A stretch of 64,000 bases of DNA, from assembly GCA_035771175.1 (NCBI GenBank), contig CM069608.1, forward strand, positions 8,743,019 to 8,807,018, given 5' to 3'. Under the pieces are notes generated by a model. The model saw only the letters and a program-made list of their open reading frames with translations. It had not been told where the DNA came from and ran no database searches. This stretch comes from Paratinospora sagittata. Lineage: Eukaryota > Streptophyta > Magnoliopsida > Ranunculales > Menispermaceae. The position numbers were made by a program, and so were the translations under genes. Positions 45,933-58,128 of this stretch are shown one piece after another; the stretch's first letter is position 1, and each line of letters begins with the position of its first letter.

Positions 45933-48900
45933 AAAAAAATTTCACCCTCGAAATTTGATCGAAGCAGTCGTTGGTAGCAACTCCTATGTGTCCAAGTTGG
46001 CACATTCATCATTTTTATGGTATCCTAGTGTTTTTCTTTTGCTCACCCCTCTTGTGAAAAAATATTCTAATTGCAACGTCTGAGTCGTTAGGGAACTCAA
46101 TTCTGTTGCAATAGCATGTTTGGACCGTCACCTTCTAGTTAGTCATTGTCAGCATCTCTGGTGAGGCAAGACTGACCATGTCTCGTCTAACACTGGAAGT
46201 TAAATGATCTTGAGGCTGTCGTAAGAGTCCGTCATGCAATTTCTTTTTGTCTGTGGGTATAGTGGTAATCTGTCATTAGTACTCATGATGTCATCATGTA
46301 ATAATGATTTTCTTTACCCATAGTCAGGAAAGGCTTTACGCCTAACCTTATTTTCTAAAAGTTTTATATAACGTAGAGTCCTAAGTCTCGATTCTTATGT
46401 CATGGTGTTCTGTTTTTGTTGGTATGGGTCAAATTCCTATCTTTTTTAGGTTGAGGGGTAGGAGTTCTGGCTTTTAGGTAATTTTGGTTTCTGATTCAAT
46501 TATGGTATTCCAATCCTTAAAATCAAATACGGACATTGGTTTGGATCATTTCAAGAAATAACAATTTTGGTTACTTAACTCCAAAACGAGGTTTCAATTC
46601 AAAAGTCATTTGAAAAACTTTTCTCCAATTTTGGATTGGTCCCAAGAAAATTCGAATCATTGACCAGAGTACTTTTATCTTTCACTTATTACCCTACATG
46701 ATGTTTCATACGTATGCAATAAACAAGTTCTGCAAATCATCAAGATGCCTAAATTATAACCGGTATCTTTTGCATTCGTTGTGTCCCATACCACCTCGAA
46801 TACAACGATAACAAATATAACGTAGTTTCTGGATGATTCACCACACATGGTCTACAGGTCCTCCATTAATCTAGAATATTCTAGTTATCCTCATTCGTTG
46901 TGTCCCATACCACCCCTAATACATCGATGAAAGGGATATCAATGGTAATGAATTTTCTGCCAAACATTCTATCCTAAAAGTTTTCACATAGGTATCATCC
47001 ATTCCAAAGCCCCTTTTCCTTGACACACATTCATACCCTTCCCAATGAGTCGTGTTATCTTAGGATGGAAAATTTGTAAGGCTCAGAGTTTAAAATGAAA
47101 TCTCATCAACCGTTCAATGAAAGTCATCAATATTTGATAGCATAGCATAATAGTTAATAACATTCGTATTTAAATATAAATGCTCGAAACTTGCCATCAC
47201 GTAAGGTTCTGTGGCCAAGTATTATCCTGGTTTCCTGGATAAATGTCCAGGGAAAAGTCTCACAATAATCAAATGTGTTTCTTTTTAATAAGGTACAACC
47301 CCATCCGTGCATCTCCTTTCGGCTGAAACAATGAAGTTTACAATAGAGGTGCACCGCCTAGGGTTGACTCACTAAGGTGTGCATTCATGCACCACGGGCG
47401 ACTCCCATGCACCCAAAAGTTAATCCATAGTCCACGAACGACTTACGTTCCTAGGTGGTTACTTTGTTTACTAACTTCCACGGATGATATCCAATCACTT
47501 TTCCTCAACAAATGATACTTCTTCTGGACTCAACTCAAAAGTCCATCTTAAATATGAATGAGGGGATGACTATGTAAGCAATCATTTAATTTCAATACGT
47601 TTGAATCTTCAAGTCACAAGGCACATCAATCGGTGGCTGATATTTCTCAGGCTTTGTTTCTCGAACCTTGACTATTTAGTGATGGCCTAATTCTGATGGC
47701 CCTTAAGCTTCAAGGTTTTGTATCTTATCTTGTGCCCACAAGCAGCTGAAACTTGTACGGCAAGTATCAGTTTAACACTTCGAGTTATGGATCTTATTCC
47801 ATCCCGTGACCATAATCAATTATTTGGTCAGATCTGGTACCATAACTGTCGCATTATGGTCATTACTGACACTCACGTGGGTTCAACGACCATGACTTAC
47901 CAAGTCATGTGGCACGTAAGTGTACCTCAGAACATGTGTTACAGTCAGCCTCTCGACTGGAACCGACCACACTGGTTGCAAGCAATGTAGTCATGTCAAG
48001 GTAAGAGTCGTTGCTTCATTATCCTTACATTGTGAGAACCCCTGATCATGACTCTTGAATTCGCCCTTTTGTAAACTATGCTTTGAGACATATCTGTTAC
48101 ACCCCGTAACCTATAATCAAATCTTTAGTCAGATTTGCTTTTTAGATCTAGTCATTCCTTATTAAACGATGTACTTACTTATTCATTTGATTTCTCAATG
48201 AGCCATGTTTCCTTCAAGGCTCATTGTTTTAAGCGGACGTATCCCTGCAATTTTCCTTGAAACCTATTCTCCTTAATGTTTATTTCCCTTCAAAATATAA
48301 GGTATATTTTCATTAAGGTTTACTTTTCTTAACTGCTTATCTACCTTAATCTCGACTCATAATTATTTTAGTGAAATAATTATTAGTTCTGCACCAACTA
48401 GTAGCTAATTTCTTGACAATTGAATATTAAGCTAATGACCGTATCCATCCATTCGTAGAGACTAAGCTTTCTTTGATCACCAACTTAACTTTACGTGTCT
48501 AATAAAGATTTCTAACTATATGAATAATCCAATCTTCACGGTCACATACTAATTCAATTAGATGACATTAATTTAAACGTCATTACTTCCTTTATTCTTG
48601 GTTAATTTCCATAACCTAAGATTTTATATAATTGATCCACAATCATCGGTTTAGAATACACTAAGCTCATATTAATGTATACAATCCCCATTTTCTCACA
48701 TTATAATCATATTATCAAATTTAATTATCCAATAATCAAAATAAACATACCCAAAGTAATCACATCACTACTAATATCAAGTAATGCATTCTTTCGATCA
48801 CCATATTAATAAAACCGGTTATGCTAATATTCATCAAGGACAATTTCTATAGTCATGATCACTCGTCATATGAAATGTTAAGATAAAATAACTCCATTCA

Positions 48901-49622
48901 AAATTTGTAAGATACATACTGATTTGATCACACTCAGTCATCATATGAAAAAAAATCAAAATAGTTCAGTTTTATCAAATTTTGCAAGTCTATCATGATC
49001 TGATCATATGTGATAAGACTAATAGACATATTATGCAACTACCTTGACATTCATGTAGCATTAAAGAAATCTCCATAAGTCATTATTTACGGATACAATA
49101 TCATGAATTTTGAAAACTCCCAAAAAGCCTCAAGTCAATAGTGATCGAGGCTCATGATTACAAGATTCTCGAATCTTGAGTTTCAATATGTACATCTATC
49201 TATCAAGCTAGATTACAGGGCCTTGTAATTCTCAAATAATCACTAACTCTTCAATTAATGATTAAAATGTTTAATCTTACGAACTGATCTTTCATCTTTT
49301 ATAATATCTCCTTGTTCTTTCAATAAACTGGTTGTTATTGTAATCACCAAAAGTTCACTATATTGAAAGATATTTAATCCTAATTATCTAGCTAGATTTT
49401 TAGTTCACTGTAATCATCTAATCTCAGCATCCAATTAAGGTCCCGAAAAACCTTCAAAATAAATTTTTTTCTTGTATCTATTTTCAAGTTACCATTGCAC
49501 AACCTTCATACAACAAAATATCTCTTTCCTAGGTGCCACTTGTTAGAAAAAAATCGTCTTTTCTCGCAAGACTTTCCTCAAGGTACTTCTCTCATGTAAC
49601 TTATTTTATTAGATATTATTTA

Positions 49623-49655
<33 letters not shown>

Positions 49656-50339
49656 TCTTTTTTTTCTAGAATATTACACAATGAGTATATTAAGGCATTC
49701 GATGCCCTACCACGTTGGTGATTGACCTATGCACGTACCGAGGGATCGACGCGCATATCGAGGTGGTAAACAACCGATGTGCGTACCAAGGGGTCGATGA
49801 GCATATCGAAGTACCATAATAATATATTAATATAAATATATTAATATTTATAAATCCCTCATGACATTAATATTAATATAATTATTATAACATAGATATA
49901 ATAATATACATTAGTAGTATATTAATTAGTGTATTAATATACAAATTAATGCGGCATGTAATAAGAATATATATATTCTTATTATTATTCCTATCATTAT
50001 TTAATTTCTTATTATTATTGCTATTATTTATTTATTTATTATTATTATTATTTTCTAATTTTTGTCTTGCAAAAATCCACATATGTGGGTTGCAAGATCA
50101 TTGCTCTGTTGGACACGTGTATCGAAAAGAGGTCGATATACGTACCATACTAACATGACCAACGAGCGTACCAATGCGACCATTGTGTGTACTGAAGGGT
50201 CGACACACGCACCAAGGCACAAAAATCGTACCAAGGTGGTTGATACGTATATCGAAGAGGGTCGATACGTGTATCACACTAACATAACCAATGCGTGTAC
50301 CGAAGGACCGACGGGCATATGGAATTGGTCGCAAGATCA
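45933..50339 (-). mobile_element. non-coding internal domain of element C (LARD-like)
   Basis: About 4.4 kb between PPT and PBS with no gag or pol motif in any frame and only short chance frames. This matches large retrotransposon derivatives, non-autonomous elements that need proteins from another element. It contains a pair of CATTCGTTGTGTCCCATACC repeats (46779 and 46893), an LTR-like TGTTACACCCCGTAACC at 48097, and a repeat array near the PBS. Confidence 0.7.
49700..50335 (-). repeat. degenerate CGTACCGAAGGGTCGA repeats near the PBS
   Basis: About 20-27-bp units with a GTCGATACGTGTACCGAAG-like core recur at 49731-49815 and 50110-50320, at least ten by eye. A GCAAGATCAT.GCTCTG block appears both at 50091 and at 50331 next to the PBS, so the leader has been partly duplicated. 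Confidence 0.6.
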
Positions 50340-50352
50340 TGCTCTGATACCA
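50340..50352 (-). other. primer-binding site of element C
   Basis: Plus-strand TGCTCTGATACCA is the complement of TGGTATCAGAGCA, matching initiator tRNA-Met. It lies 4 nt from the LTR start at 50357 and proves the minus-strand orientation. Confidence 0.87.
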
Positions 50353-51229
50353 TAACTGTCACACCCCGATTCTCAAGAACAGTCTCATACAATAGGCAGC
50401 GGACCCGAATCGGGGTGTGAAGCAGAAATGAACGAACATCAACACAAATCTTTTATTCATCCTCCTTTAATAATGGAGGGAAAAAGTACAAATGTTATAA
50501 TTACGTAAGTACAGAGTACGCAGGGGAAACTACAACAACTCATATATAATACACCTAGATCTATGTTGACATTCCGCACCTTACGCGCTTCATTCGCACA
50601 TAGCTTCAGTGGCTCTTAGGTTCTGATAACATAATTGTACTTTTGCGTTTCTAAGATCCTGGGAAAAAATATCAACGGGGTGAGCTCAACAGCTCCGTGA
50701 GGTTAAGCAGGATAAAATGAAGCTTACGTGCATAATAATAAATACAAAACAACAGTCATCAGACAGCTATGCCACAATAATACAATCAAGCAATGATATG
50801 AATGAACCCTAATCACACGGCATCACAGGCCAGACACCATTCATTCGCAACCTGTGATCCGATGAAACGACATAACAACTTAACACCCAATAATATAACC
50901 AGTGATAGTGTCACTCTGCCAGGGCTAGCATAAAGGCATAACACCCAATAATATATATATACCATTCTGTAAAATAGTTTTCATGCATGAAGTAAAACAT
51001 GGTAACATATATGATGCATGATGCTATGTAATTCATCATTAGACAAGTAAGAGACGCAAACCTAGCCTTCATTCCCCACCTTAACATGTGTAGTGGCATC
51101 GCCTTGACGAATCTTCTGTCGAAACACTTATCTTCTGGAAGCCCAAGAAAAGAGATAGAAAGAGGGATAAAAAAAATAAGCGTAAGAGGGAGAAAGGGAG
51201 AACAAGAGGCGAAATGAGGAGAGAGGGGG

Positions 51230-51732
51230 TGTCACACCCTGGGTTGCACAGCGTGCCCCCAACCCAGGTGTGAGCGCACCCCCTCGGGGCGAACGCCTAG
51301 CCATAGTACCACATAATATTGTCACATCTAGCCGAATTCATGATACCCAACAGGGCCCTAGTAACGGACTAGATCATTTACCCTCACTATTCATGAATAA
51401 TGAAGGGCCTCCCCCCAAGTGGAACTCGCAACCTCCCCTTTAAGAAGTTAGATTTCATACTTGGAGTAGCCACTGAGCCAATGGTTCAGTGGTTACTCCA
51501 AGTGCGAAATCTAACTTCTTAAAGGGGAGGTTGCGAGTTCCACTTGGGGGGAGGCCCTTCATTATTCATGAATAGTGAGGGTAAATGATCTAGTCCGTTA
51601 CTAGGGCCCTGTTGGGTATCGTGAATTCGGCTAGATGTGACAATATTATGTGGTACTATGGCTAGGCGTTCGCCCCGAGGGGGTGCGCTCACACCTGGGT
51701 TGGGGGCAAGCTGTGCAACCCAGGGTGTGACA
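51230..51732. mobile_element. foldback element J2, near-perfect 503-bp palindrome
   Basis: Arms 51230-51480 and 51482-51732 (251 nt each) are reverse complements with about six differences by eye and a single base between them. Ends are TGTCACACCCTGGG and CCCAGGGTGTGACA. Each arm's inner end carries TGGTTCAGTGGTTACTCC (A-box-like) and TTGCGAGTTCCACTTGG (weak B-box-like). The two identical short open frames in the arms are a result of the palindrome, not genes. Confidence 0.85.
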
Positions 51733-51747
51733 AAAAGGCCTTATGTA

Positions 51748-52626
51748 TGTCACACCCCATACCGACGGTGTGATGGGCACCTCATACCGAGCGTACCCCA
51801 GCCATTATATACCACATAATATTGTCACATCCCAGTACACAGCCCACCGCAGTGTCTAGTACCCCCGGGATCATTTGTCCACACTATTCACTCATGAATA
51901 GTTTTTGTCACTCCTGGGTTGCACACAGTGCCCCCTACCCAGGATGATGAGTACCCCCGCAGGGCATACTCTAGCCATAGTACCACATAATATTGTCACA
52001 TCCTAGTACACAGCCCACCGCAGCGTCTAGTACCCCCGGGATCATTTGTCAATACTATTCATTCATTTTATGAATAGTGCAGGGCCTCCCCCAGATTCGA
52101 ACTCACAACCTCATAAGGTTTGATTTCACAATCTGAGTAGCCACGAGGCCCTGCACTATTCATAAAATGAATGAATAGTATTGACAAATGATCCCGGGGG
52201 TACTAGACGCTGCGGTGGGCTGTGTACTGGGATGTGACAATATTATGTGGTACTATGGCTAGAGTATGCCTTGCGGGGGTACTCATCATCCTGGGTAGGG
52301 GGCACTGTGTGCAACCCAGGAGTGACAAAAAGGCCTTATGTGTACATAAGGCTTTTTTGTCACACCCCAGTACACGATCAGTGGTTACTCAGATTGTGAA
52401 ATCAAACCTTATGAGATTGTGAGTTCGAATCTGGGGGAGGCCCTACATTATTCATGAGTGAATAGTGTGGACAAATGATCCCGGGGGTACTAGACACTGC
52501 GGTGGGCTGTGTACTGGGATGTGACAATATTATGTGGTATATAATGGCTGGAGTACGCCCTGCGGGGGTACTCATCACATCCTGGGGGTACTAGACACTA
52601 CGGTGTGCTGTGTACTGGGTGTGACA
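51748..52626. mobile_element. compound foldback array J3-J5
   Basis: Outer arms (51748-51900 against about 52450-52600) share TACCCCCGGGATCATTTGTC and its complement. Nested inside is J4 (51906-52327), a 422-bp palindrome with TGTCACTCCTGGG/CCCAGGAGTGACA ends and a ~56-nt loop holding GAGTTCGAATCTGGG on the minus strand. A further copy, J5, starts TGTCACACCCCAGTAC at 52358 and contains CAGTGGTTACTC plus GAGTTCGAATCTGGG. GGGGG follows at 52627-52631 and also precedes J2 at 51225-51229. Confidence 0.75.
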
Positions 52627-52799
52627 GGGGGGAGGATTTGGGGATGGCCCCCCATGGAGACGATATTTTCCTTGGGACCGTCCCATAATGGGGGTCAATA
52701 TTTTCTCCGAGGGGCTTTTCTTACTCATTGAAATTATATCTGTAGAGCTTTCAAGTGGTTAAGTTAGTTGTTACAGCAGAAAAAATGGGGGGTGTTGCA

Positions 52800-53671
52800 C
52801 TAGCTAACAATGCACACGAGATTTATAGTGGTTCGGCCGCGCCCACATCCACTACCTAACCTCCTCAGTTAGGATTTGTCCAAACTTCGCTAACAGATCT
52901 TCTTATGGGTGAAGATCAAATCGTTTACACTTTCTTAACTTCACAGGCTTGAGAACAACCTTGACAGATCGAGCAACACTTACTCTATTTCCAATGACTA
53001 ACGAATCACCAATAATTGAGATATGATTCCCTTTACTCTATTTACACGGAATCAAATGAATACTTACAAAGCTTTTGGATTGAACGTTTTGTTGCCACAG
53101 ATTCAACAAAATATATAATAAAGTGCAGCTGAAATGAAAGGTTCGAAAAGTTTTCTTCTTCTTCAATGAATTTTGAAAAGAAATTGAATGAAGATCAACA
53201 GATCCAGAAGATTTCAAGTATATCAGAGTATTCAGAGTTTTTGCAGCAAATAGAAGTATAACTTTCAAGAGTATTTGCACAAGTGAAAACAGTTCAAAGA
53301 CTTAAAGAATACGTTCTCAGTTTTCTTGTTTTTGTTCTATGTTTTTCAAATGCTTAAAGGCAACATATATATAGAGATAACAATGGTGCTTTGGACTTGA
53401 ACATTTTTCAAGAGAGTTTTGGTGCACAAAGTTATTTAAAAATCAATGGATACAATCTTTCTAAAAAGGATTGATTCAGTCTGTGCAAGTATGACAACAA
53501 CACCTGAGTCTTCTGATCATTCATGAGAATAGAATGTTCTGATAAAGTTTTGAAACATTTGAAAAGGCTCAAAAAGTTATGATAAAGTAAATTGAAAAAG
53601 TACAATTGACAGCTTTATGGCAGTGATGGATTAGCGTCCTGATTAGACAATCAACGTCCAGACGCGTAAAA
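52800..53671 (-). mobile_element. element D, 3' LTR, middle part
   Basis: Collinear with 61296-62215 of the right LTR, starting CTAGCTAACAATGCAC and including the TTAGCGTCCTGATTAGACAA motif at the end. It is separated from its left end by C and from its right end by the B-family LTR. Confidence 0.82.
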
Positions 53672-55759
53672 CCAACGTCCCGTATGTATGAGTCAAACTT
53701 GTACGTTGACTAATACATATTTTCAGGCATATTTGTACGCGTATACACATGTACATAACCTTAAAATAGAGAAAATACAAGTATTGTTGGGCTATTGGTA
53801 CCGTAGGAGGCTAGTTGTATCATAAAACGCCCAACACTTTGTAAAAATTGCACTTGGAGCTTAGAGAAGCGCGGTCCCTAAGGGGAGAAACGCGCTCTTA
53901 TGGCAATCCTGAGAGATGAATTTTAGGAAAGCTCAGAGAAGCGCGCTCCTTAAGGGAGAAGCGCGCTCCTGGAAAAGGGAGAAGCACGCTCCTCATAGGA
54001 TTTCCAGAAAAATTTGGTTTTCTAGGCTACGAGAAGTGTACTCCTTAGTGGGCCTGACAATTTTTTTAACAAGTTGGTGAGGCGATTCGTGCATATTTTA
54101 AACACTTGTCTCGACCTTTCTAGCACATTTTGAGCTGGCTGAACTTGGGGGAGGAAGAGGAAGAAGGGGATTGAGCTTGGAGAGCCAAATCCAAGGTGTG
54201 AATCATGGTTTTTGGATTAAAAACTTACAGATTCTTGTTCCTCTCTTCAACTTGTATAACATATATGAAATTTGTGTGTTTTTCATGGCTAGATTGAAAG
54301 CTTGGAAAATAGGGTTTTGAGCTGGAATTGTAGGATTTGCTAGATGAAACCTTAGGTAATCAATTCCTTGCTCATTTCTAAGTTGATTGATGGTTAAAGT
54401 GTTGATTTTTCATGGTTGGAAATGGATTTCCAGACCTCGCTGGATGAGGGTTTGGAGGTGCATTTCAATGTTGTATTGATTTTTTTTATATGTTTTATGA
54501 TTGGATAGTGATTACAAATCATTGGCAATGTTGAATTGTAAAGATTTGTATATGAAATTGATGAATTTAGATAATGGACAACAAGACAATTGAAGTGTTT
54601 GTGCTGTAAATTGGCTAGTAAGTGTGAAGTTGGGAAATTTGAGCTAGTGTGGCCTTAGCCAAATTTGATGTGTATGTGAGTATTTCTATTTTTGGTTTTA
54701 TGTATGGTATTGTAGTATAAATAAGCCCTGTTTTATGAAATGTAGCATGTTTAATTGCTATGTTTGCATTATTTCTTGAATACATGAAATCTTTGATTTG
54801 AATATCGAACATACTTAGACCTACCTGATGTAAGGAAAGTATGTGATCAGTTCCATTAAGGGAAGTTTATAAACTAAATCTCGGAATGATCGAGAAGATG
54901 GTTTGATAAGTTGAATTATCCCTATAAATGCATAATGGGGATACATATTTACTTACATACCTGAGGGTGAGGATTTGTTATTTATGCATTGTATGATATG
55001 TATAGAGTGGCACAAAACAAAAAAGTATTTGAATCATGTATGGATATTTACATGTGAATTGCATATCGGGTTTATAATGGTATTTAAATGCCATGTTTTC
55101 TAATTGATGCATATATGATGCCATTACTAGATTACTCACTGAGCTTGTTGTAGCTCAGCCCATTCCCTTTTTATTACAGGTGCAGATTACAAAGGCAAAG
55201 GCAAGGCTCCAGAAAAATAATTTGAGCCATGTAAGTATGTGTGTATAGGGAGATGGTTTTTGAGTCCTTTATTTTGGATATGTATATGTATATAAAACAC
55301 TACATTATGTATATATAATGGGTAGTGGATAGTATGTACTTGGATTTGACATATGAGAAATTGTATGTGAGTTATGGACTTGATCATGTATATATATATA
55401 TATAGTTATGGATGTGAAATAGACATGAAATCGTATTTGTGGATGTGAATGATTTACATGTATGTATTGAGATAAGTTTTGTGAATATTTTGAGACTTGA
55501 AATAAATAGAAGTCTTGTGAGTATGGTTATGATACCATGAATATTTGAGATTCATATTATAATGAATTGTGAATGTCTTGAGGACTATCAGGTGTATGTG
55601 GAACCTCGTAATTATGGGGAGGTTCTGCCAAAATTTTTAGTGAAATTTTTGAGTTATTTCTTAAAGGAAGAGGCTGACAGAGTATTATATACGTTATGGT
55701 ATGGCGTATATGGTATTATGTGCCGGTCATAACGTCACCCTACGGAGGGGGTCGTGACA
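53672..55759 (+). mobile_element. LTR family B, copy 3
   Basis: Runs from GTCCCGTATGTATGAGTCAA to GGGGTCGTGACA, following the 28430-30570 LTR in order, including GAAGCGCGCTCCTTAAGGGA units (53862-54045) and the hairpin core ACTGAGCTTGTTGTAGCTCA (about 55139). The first few bases (TGTAAC) are missing at the junction with D and no duplication is seen. The insertion has therefore been modified since arrival. Confidence 0.8.
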
Positions 55760-56266
55760 AGTGTCCTAATGTGTCATTAGTGTCCTGACTTACCACATAT
55801 AGGATACACTGCTGAGACATTAGCGTCCTTATTGATGCATCAACATCCTGATGAACACTTAACAACAATTTTGACATTTTTCAACATTTTAGAGCTCGAT
55901 AAAAACAATATTAAACACTTGGTGTTTTGAATCAAATCAAACATTTAAAATTCATTGAGTGATCGATAAAATCAAAAAATACTTTGAGATCAAATCAACC
56001 AAATCGTGCAATCATGCACATTTGCTGAATCATATGATAACATAGATTTTACAACGTAAACGTAGTATAACATAAAGATATGCCATCAAACGATCATGGT
56101 CTTCAGTTTGATCTTGGTAGCTTTTTCACCATGCATCATTGAGTCTTCGAGTGAATCTTCATGTGAAATTAGATGAGCAATGCATATATTATAATAATCA
56201 GAATGTGGTTTGTAATCATCAAAATATATTTTCTCATTCGGGTCATGAGGGCAATTTAGATTAACA
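55760..56266 (-). mobile_element. element D, 3' LTR, right end
   Basis: From about 55850 it matches 62680-63107 of the right LTR nearly base for base and ends ATTAACA, which on the minus strand is the LTR start TGTTAATC. Confidence 0.82.
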
Positions 56267-56280
56267 ATCTTCCCTTTTTT
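56267..56280 (-). other. polypurine tract of element D
   Basis: On the minus strand AAAAAAGGGAAGAT precedes the LTR start. Two more AGGGGGAGA-type tracts lie upstream (about 56391 and 56471). Confidence 0.65.
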
Positions 56281-56505
56281 GATGATTTCAAACACATTGT
56301 TATTGGCTTTGAAGCAAGTTAAACAATGATATGCATGTATGGTAAAAATGTCATGCACTACTAATGTTATACAGAATAAATAGTCTCCCCCTGACTTCAT
56401 GGATAGTTATGATGCTTCAACGAAATTGCTTTTAAAAAAATTGTTTTTCCCTCTTCAAAAGATATTACTTCTCCCCCTTTTGAAAACATCAAAAAGAGTA
56501 AAATA

Positions 56506-57060
56506 TCAAGAATTACTCCTCCCGCGTAGTAAGGTAAGCATCAAAATATCATAGGTCAGAGTCGAGTCAAAGAACATCCCAAGCTCTCTTTTAATGTGAA
56601 CAAGTTGGTCTTTAGGTAAAGCTTTAGTGAGAATATTAGCCAATTGTTCTTTGGTGCCAATGTGAGACAATTTAACTTCTCCATTTTGCACATGATCCTG
56701 CAAAAAGTGATGTCTTATTTGAATATGTTTAGTTCGGGAGTGCAATACATGATTCTTTGATATGTTAAGAACACTAGAATTGTCACACAAAATTTCAACA
56801 CATTCTACAACAATTTGATAGTCTTGAAGTTGTTGTTTCATGTACAAGAACTGAGAACAATAACTTCCAGCTGCAACATATTCTGCTTCAGCTGTGGATA
56901 GAGCCACTGAGTGTTGCTTCTTGCAAAACCAGGAAATTAAAGAATTTTCAAGAAAGTGACAATATTCAAAGGTATTTTTTCGATCAGTTAGACTTCCAGC
57001 ATAGTCGGAATCGACATAACTTTTCAGTTCAAATAAAGTACCTTTGGAATACCAAATTTC
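56506..57060 (-). pseudogene. element D RNase H (Ty1/copia)
   Basis: Minus-strand copia RNase H: ALSTAEAEYVAAGSYCSQ, then ILCDNSSVLNISKNHVLHSR, TKHIQIRHHFLQDHV, and the C-terminal KEQLANILTKALP. The core is open for 133 codons (56907-56506). The order CDN...S.TKHI..RHHF is characteristic of Sirevirus-type elements. It ends 240 bp before the LTR, leaving a region with two purine tracts. Confidence 0.85.
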
Positions 57061-58128
57061 TAAGTTGGTTGTGCCATTTATTTATCTAAAGATTCGTTTG
57101 ACACATTTTAGATGAGATTGTTTAGGTTCTAATTGAGATCTTGTACAAAGATATACACTGAACATGATATCAGGTCTACATGCTGTGAGGTAGAAGAGAC
57201 TTCCAATCATCCTTCTATAAAGTTTAGGATCAATCGGTTTCCCTTTTTCATCCTTATCCAATTTGATTCCAGCATTTTAAACTTTTTAACTATTTCCTTA
57301 GCATACTTCGATTGGCTTATGAAAGTGCTTTTTGGCCATTGCTTAATTTGCAAATTGAGAAAGTATGTAAGTTCTTCAATCATACTCATCTAAAATTCTT
57401 TTTGCATTATTTTTAAAACTCATCGCATAACTCTTTTTTTGATGCATCAAATATGATATCATCCACATATATTTGAACAATAAGCATGTCATCATTGTGG
57501 TGTTTAATAAGCAAAGTTGGATCAAGTTTTCATTTCTGAACTTAGTCTATCATACCAAGCTCTTGGAGCCTGTCTTAATCCATATAAGGCTTCGTGGAGT
57601 TTGAACACATATATCGGGTCTTGAGCATCCTGAAACCCTGGAGGTTGTTTCACATATATCTCTTCATTGATGTAGCCATTTAAAATTCACTCTCTACATC
57701 CATTTGGTATAGGGGAAAATCTTTGTAACAAGCATAGACAAGTAACATTCTTATTGCCTCTAATCTTGCTACTGGGGCAAAGGCTTCTTCGAAGTCTATG
57801 CCTTCTTCTTGGTTGTACCCTTGTGCAACAAATCTAGCCTTATTTTAGACTATGAAACCTTGTTCATTCTTTTTGCTCCTAAAGATCAATTAGTTCCTAT
57901 GACTAATTGATGATATGGTGTAGAAATTAATTCTCATACTTTGTTTCTCACAAAGTGTCCTAGTTCTTCTTACATAGCAAGAATCCAATTCTCATCTTTC
58001 AGTACTTCTTCTACTTTAGTTGGTTCAAATTGAGATACGAAAGCAACAAGCTCTAGATCTCTTTGAATTGAAGCTCTAGTGGATACACCATTATGTGGAT
58101 CTCCTAAAATTTGTTCTTCAGGGTAACC
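57061..58128 (-). pseudogene. element D reverse transcriptase (Ty1/copia)
   Basis: Read on the minus strand: [20 protein letters not shown] (about 57845-57780), a YVKQPPGFQD block near 57640, ALYGLRQAPRAWYD near 57570, and the catalytic YVDD at 57458-57469. Then come LTYFLNLQIKQ and SKYAKEIVKKF (57389-57207). Several stops and shifts break it. Confidence 0.85.

Larger units (their letters stand above)
50357..52799 (-). mobile_element. element C, 5' LTR (minus strand), carrying palindrome cluster
   Basis: TGTCACACCCCGATTC...GGGTGTTGCA on the plus strand. Without the 1397-bp insertion at 51230-52626 it is about 1.04 kb and matches 44806-45919. The flanking duplication CTAGC at 52800-52804 equals 44801-44805. 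Confidence 0.85.

Noticed and set aside
51128..51819. two short proteins with an identical N-terminus (51128-51325 minus, 51637-51819 plus)
   Set aside because: They are the same DNA read in the two arms of palindrome J2, not a gene family.
51225..52631. CRISPR-like or satellite array
   Set aside because: Repeats are inverted and nested, with no regular spacers; plant nuclear DNA context.
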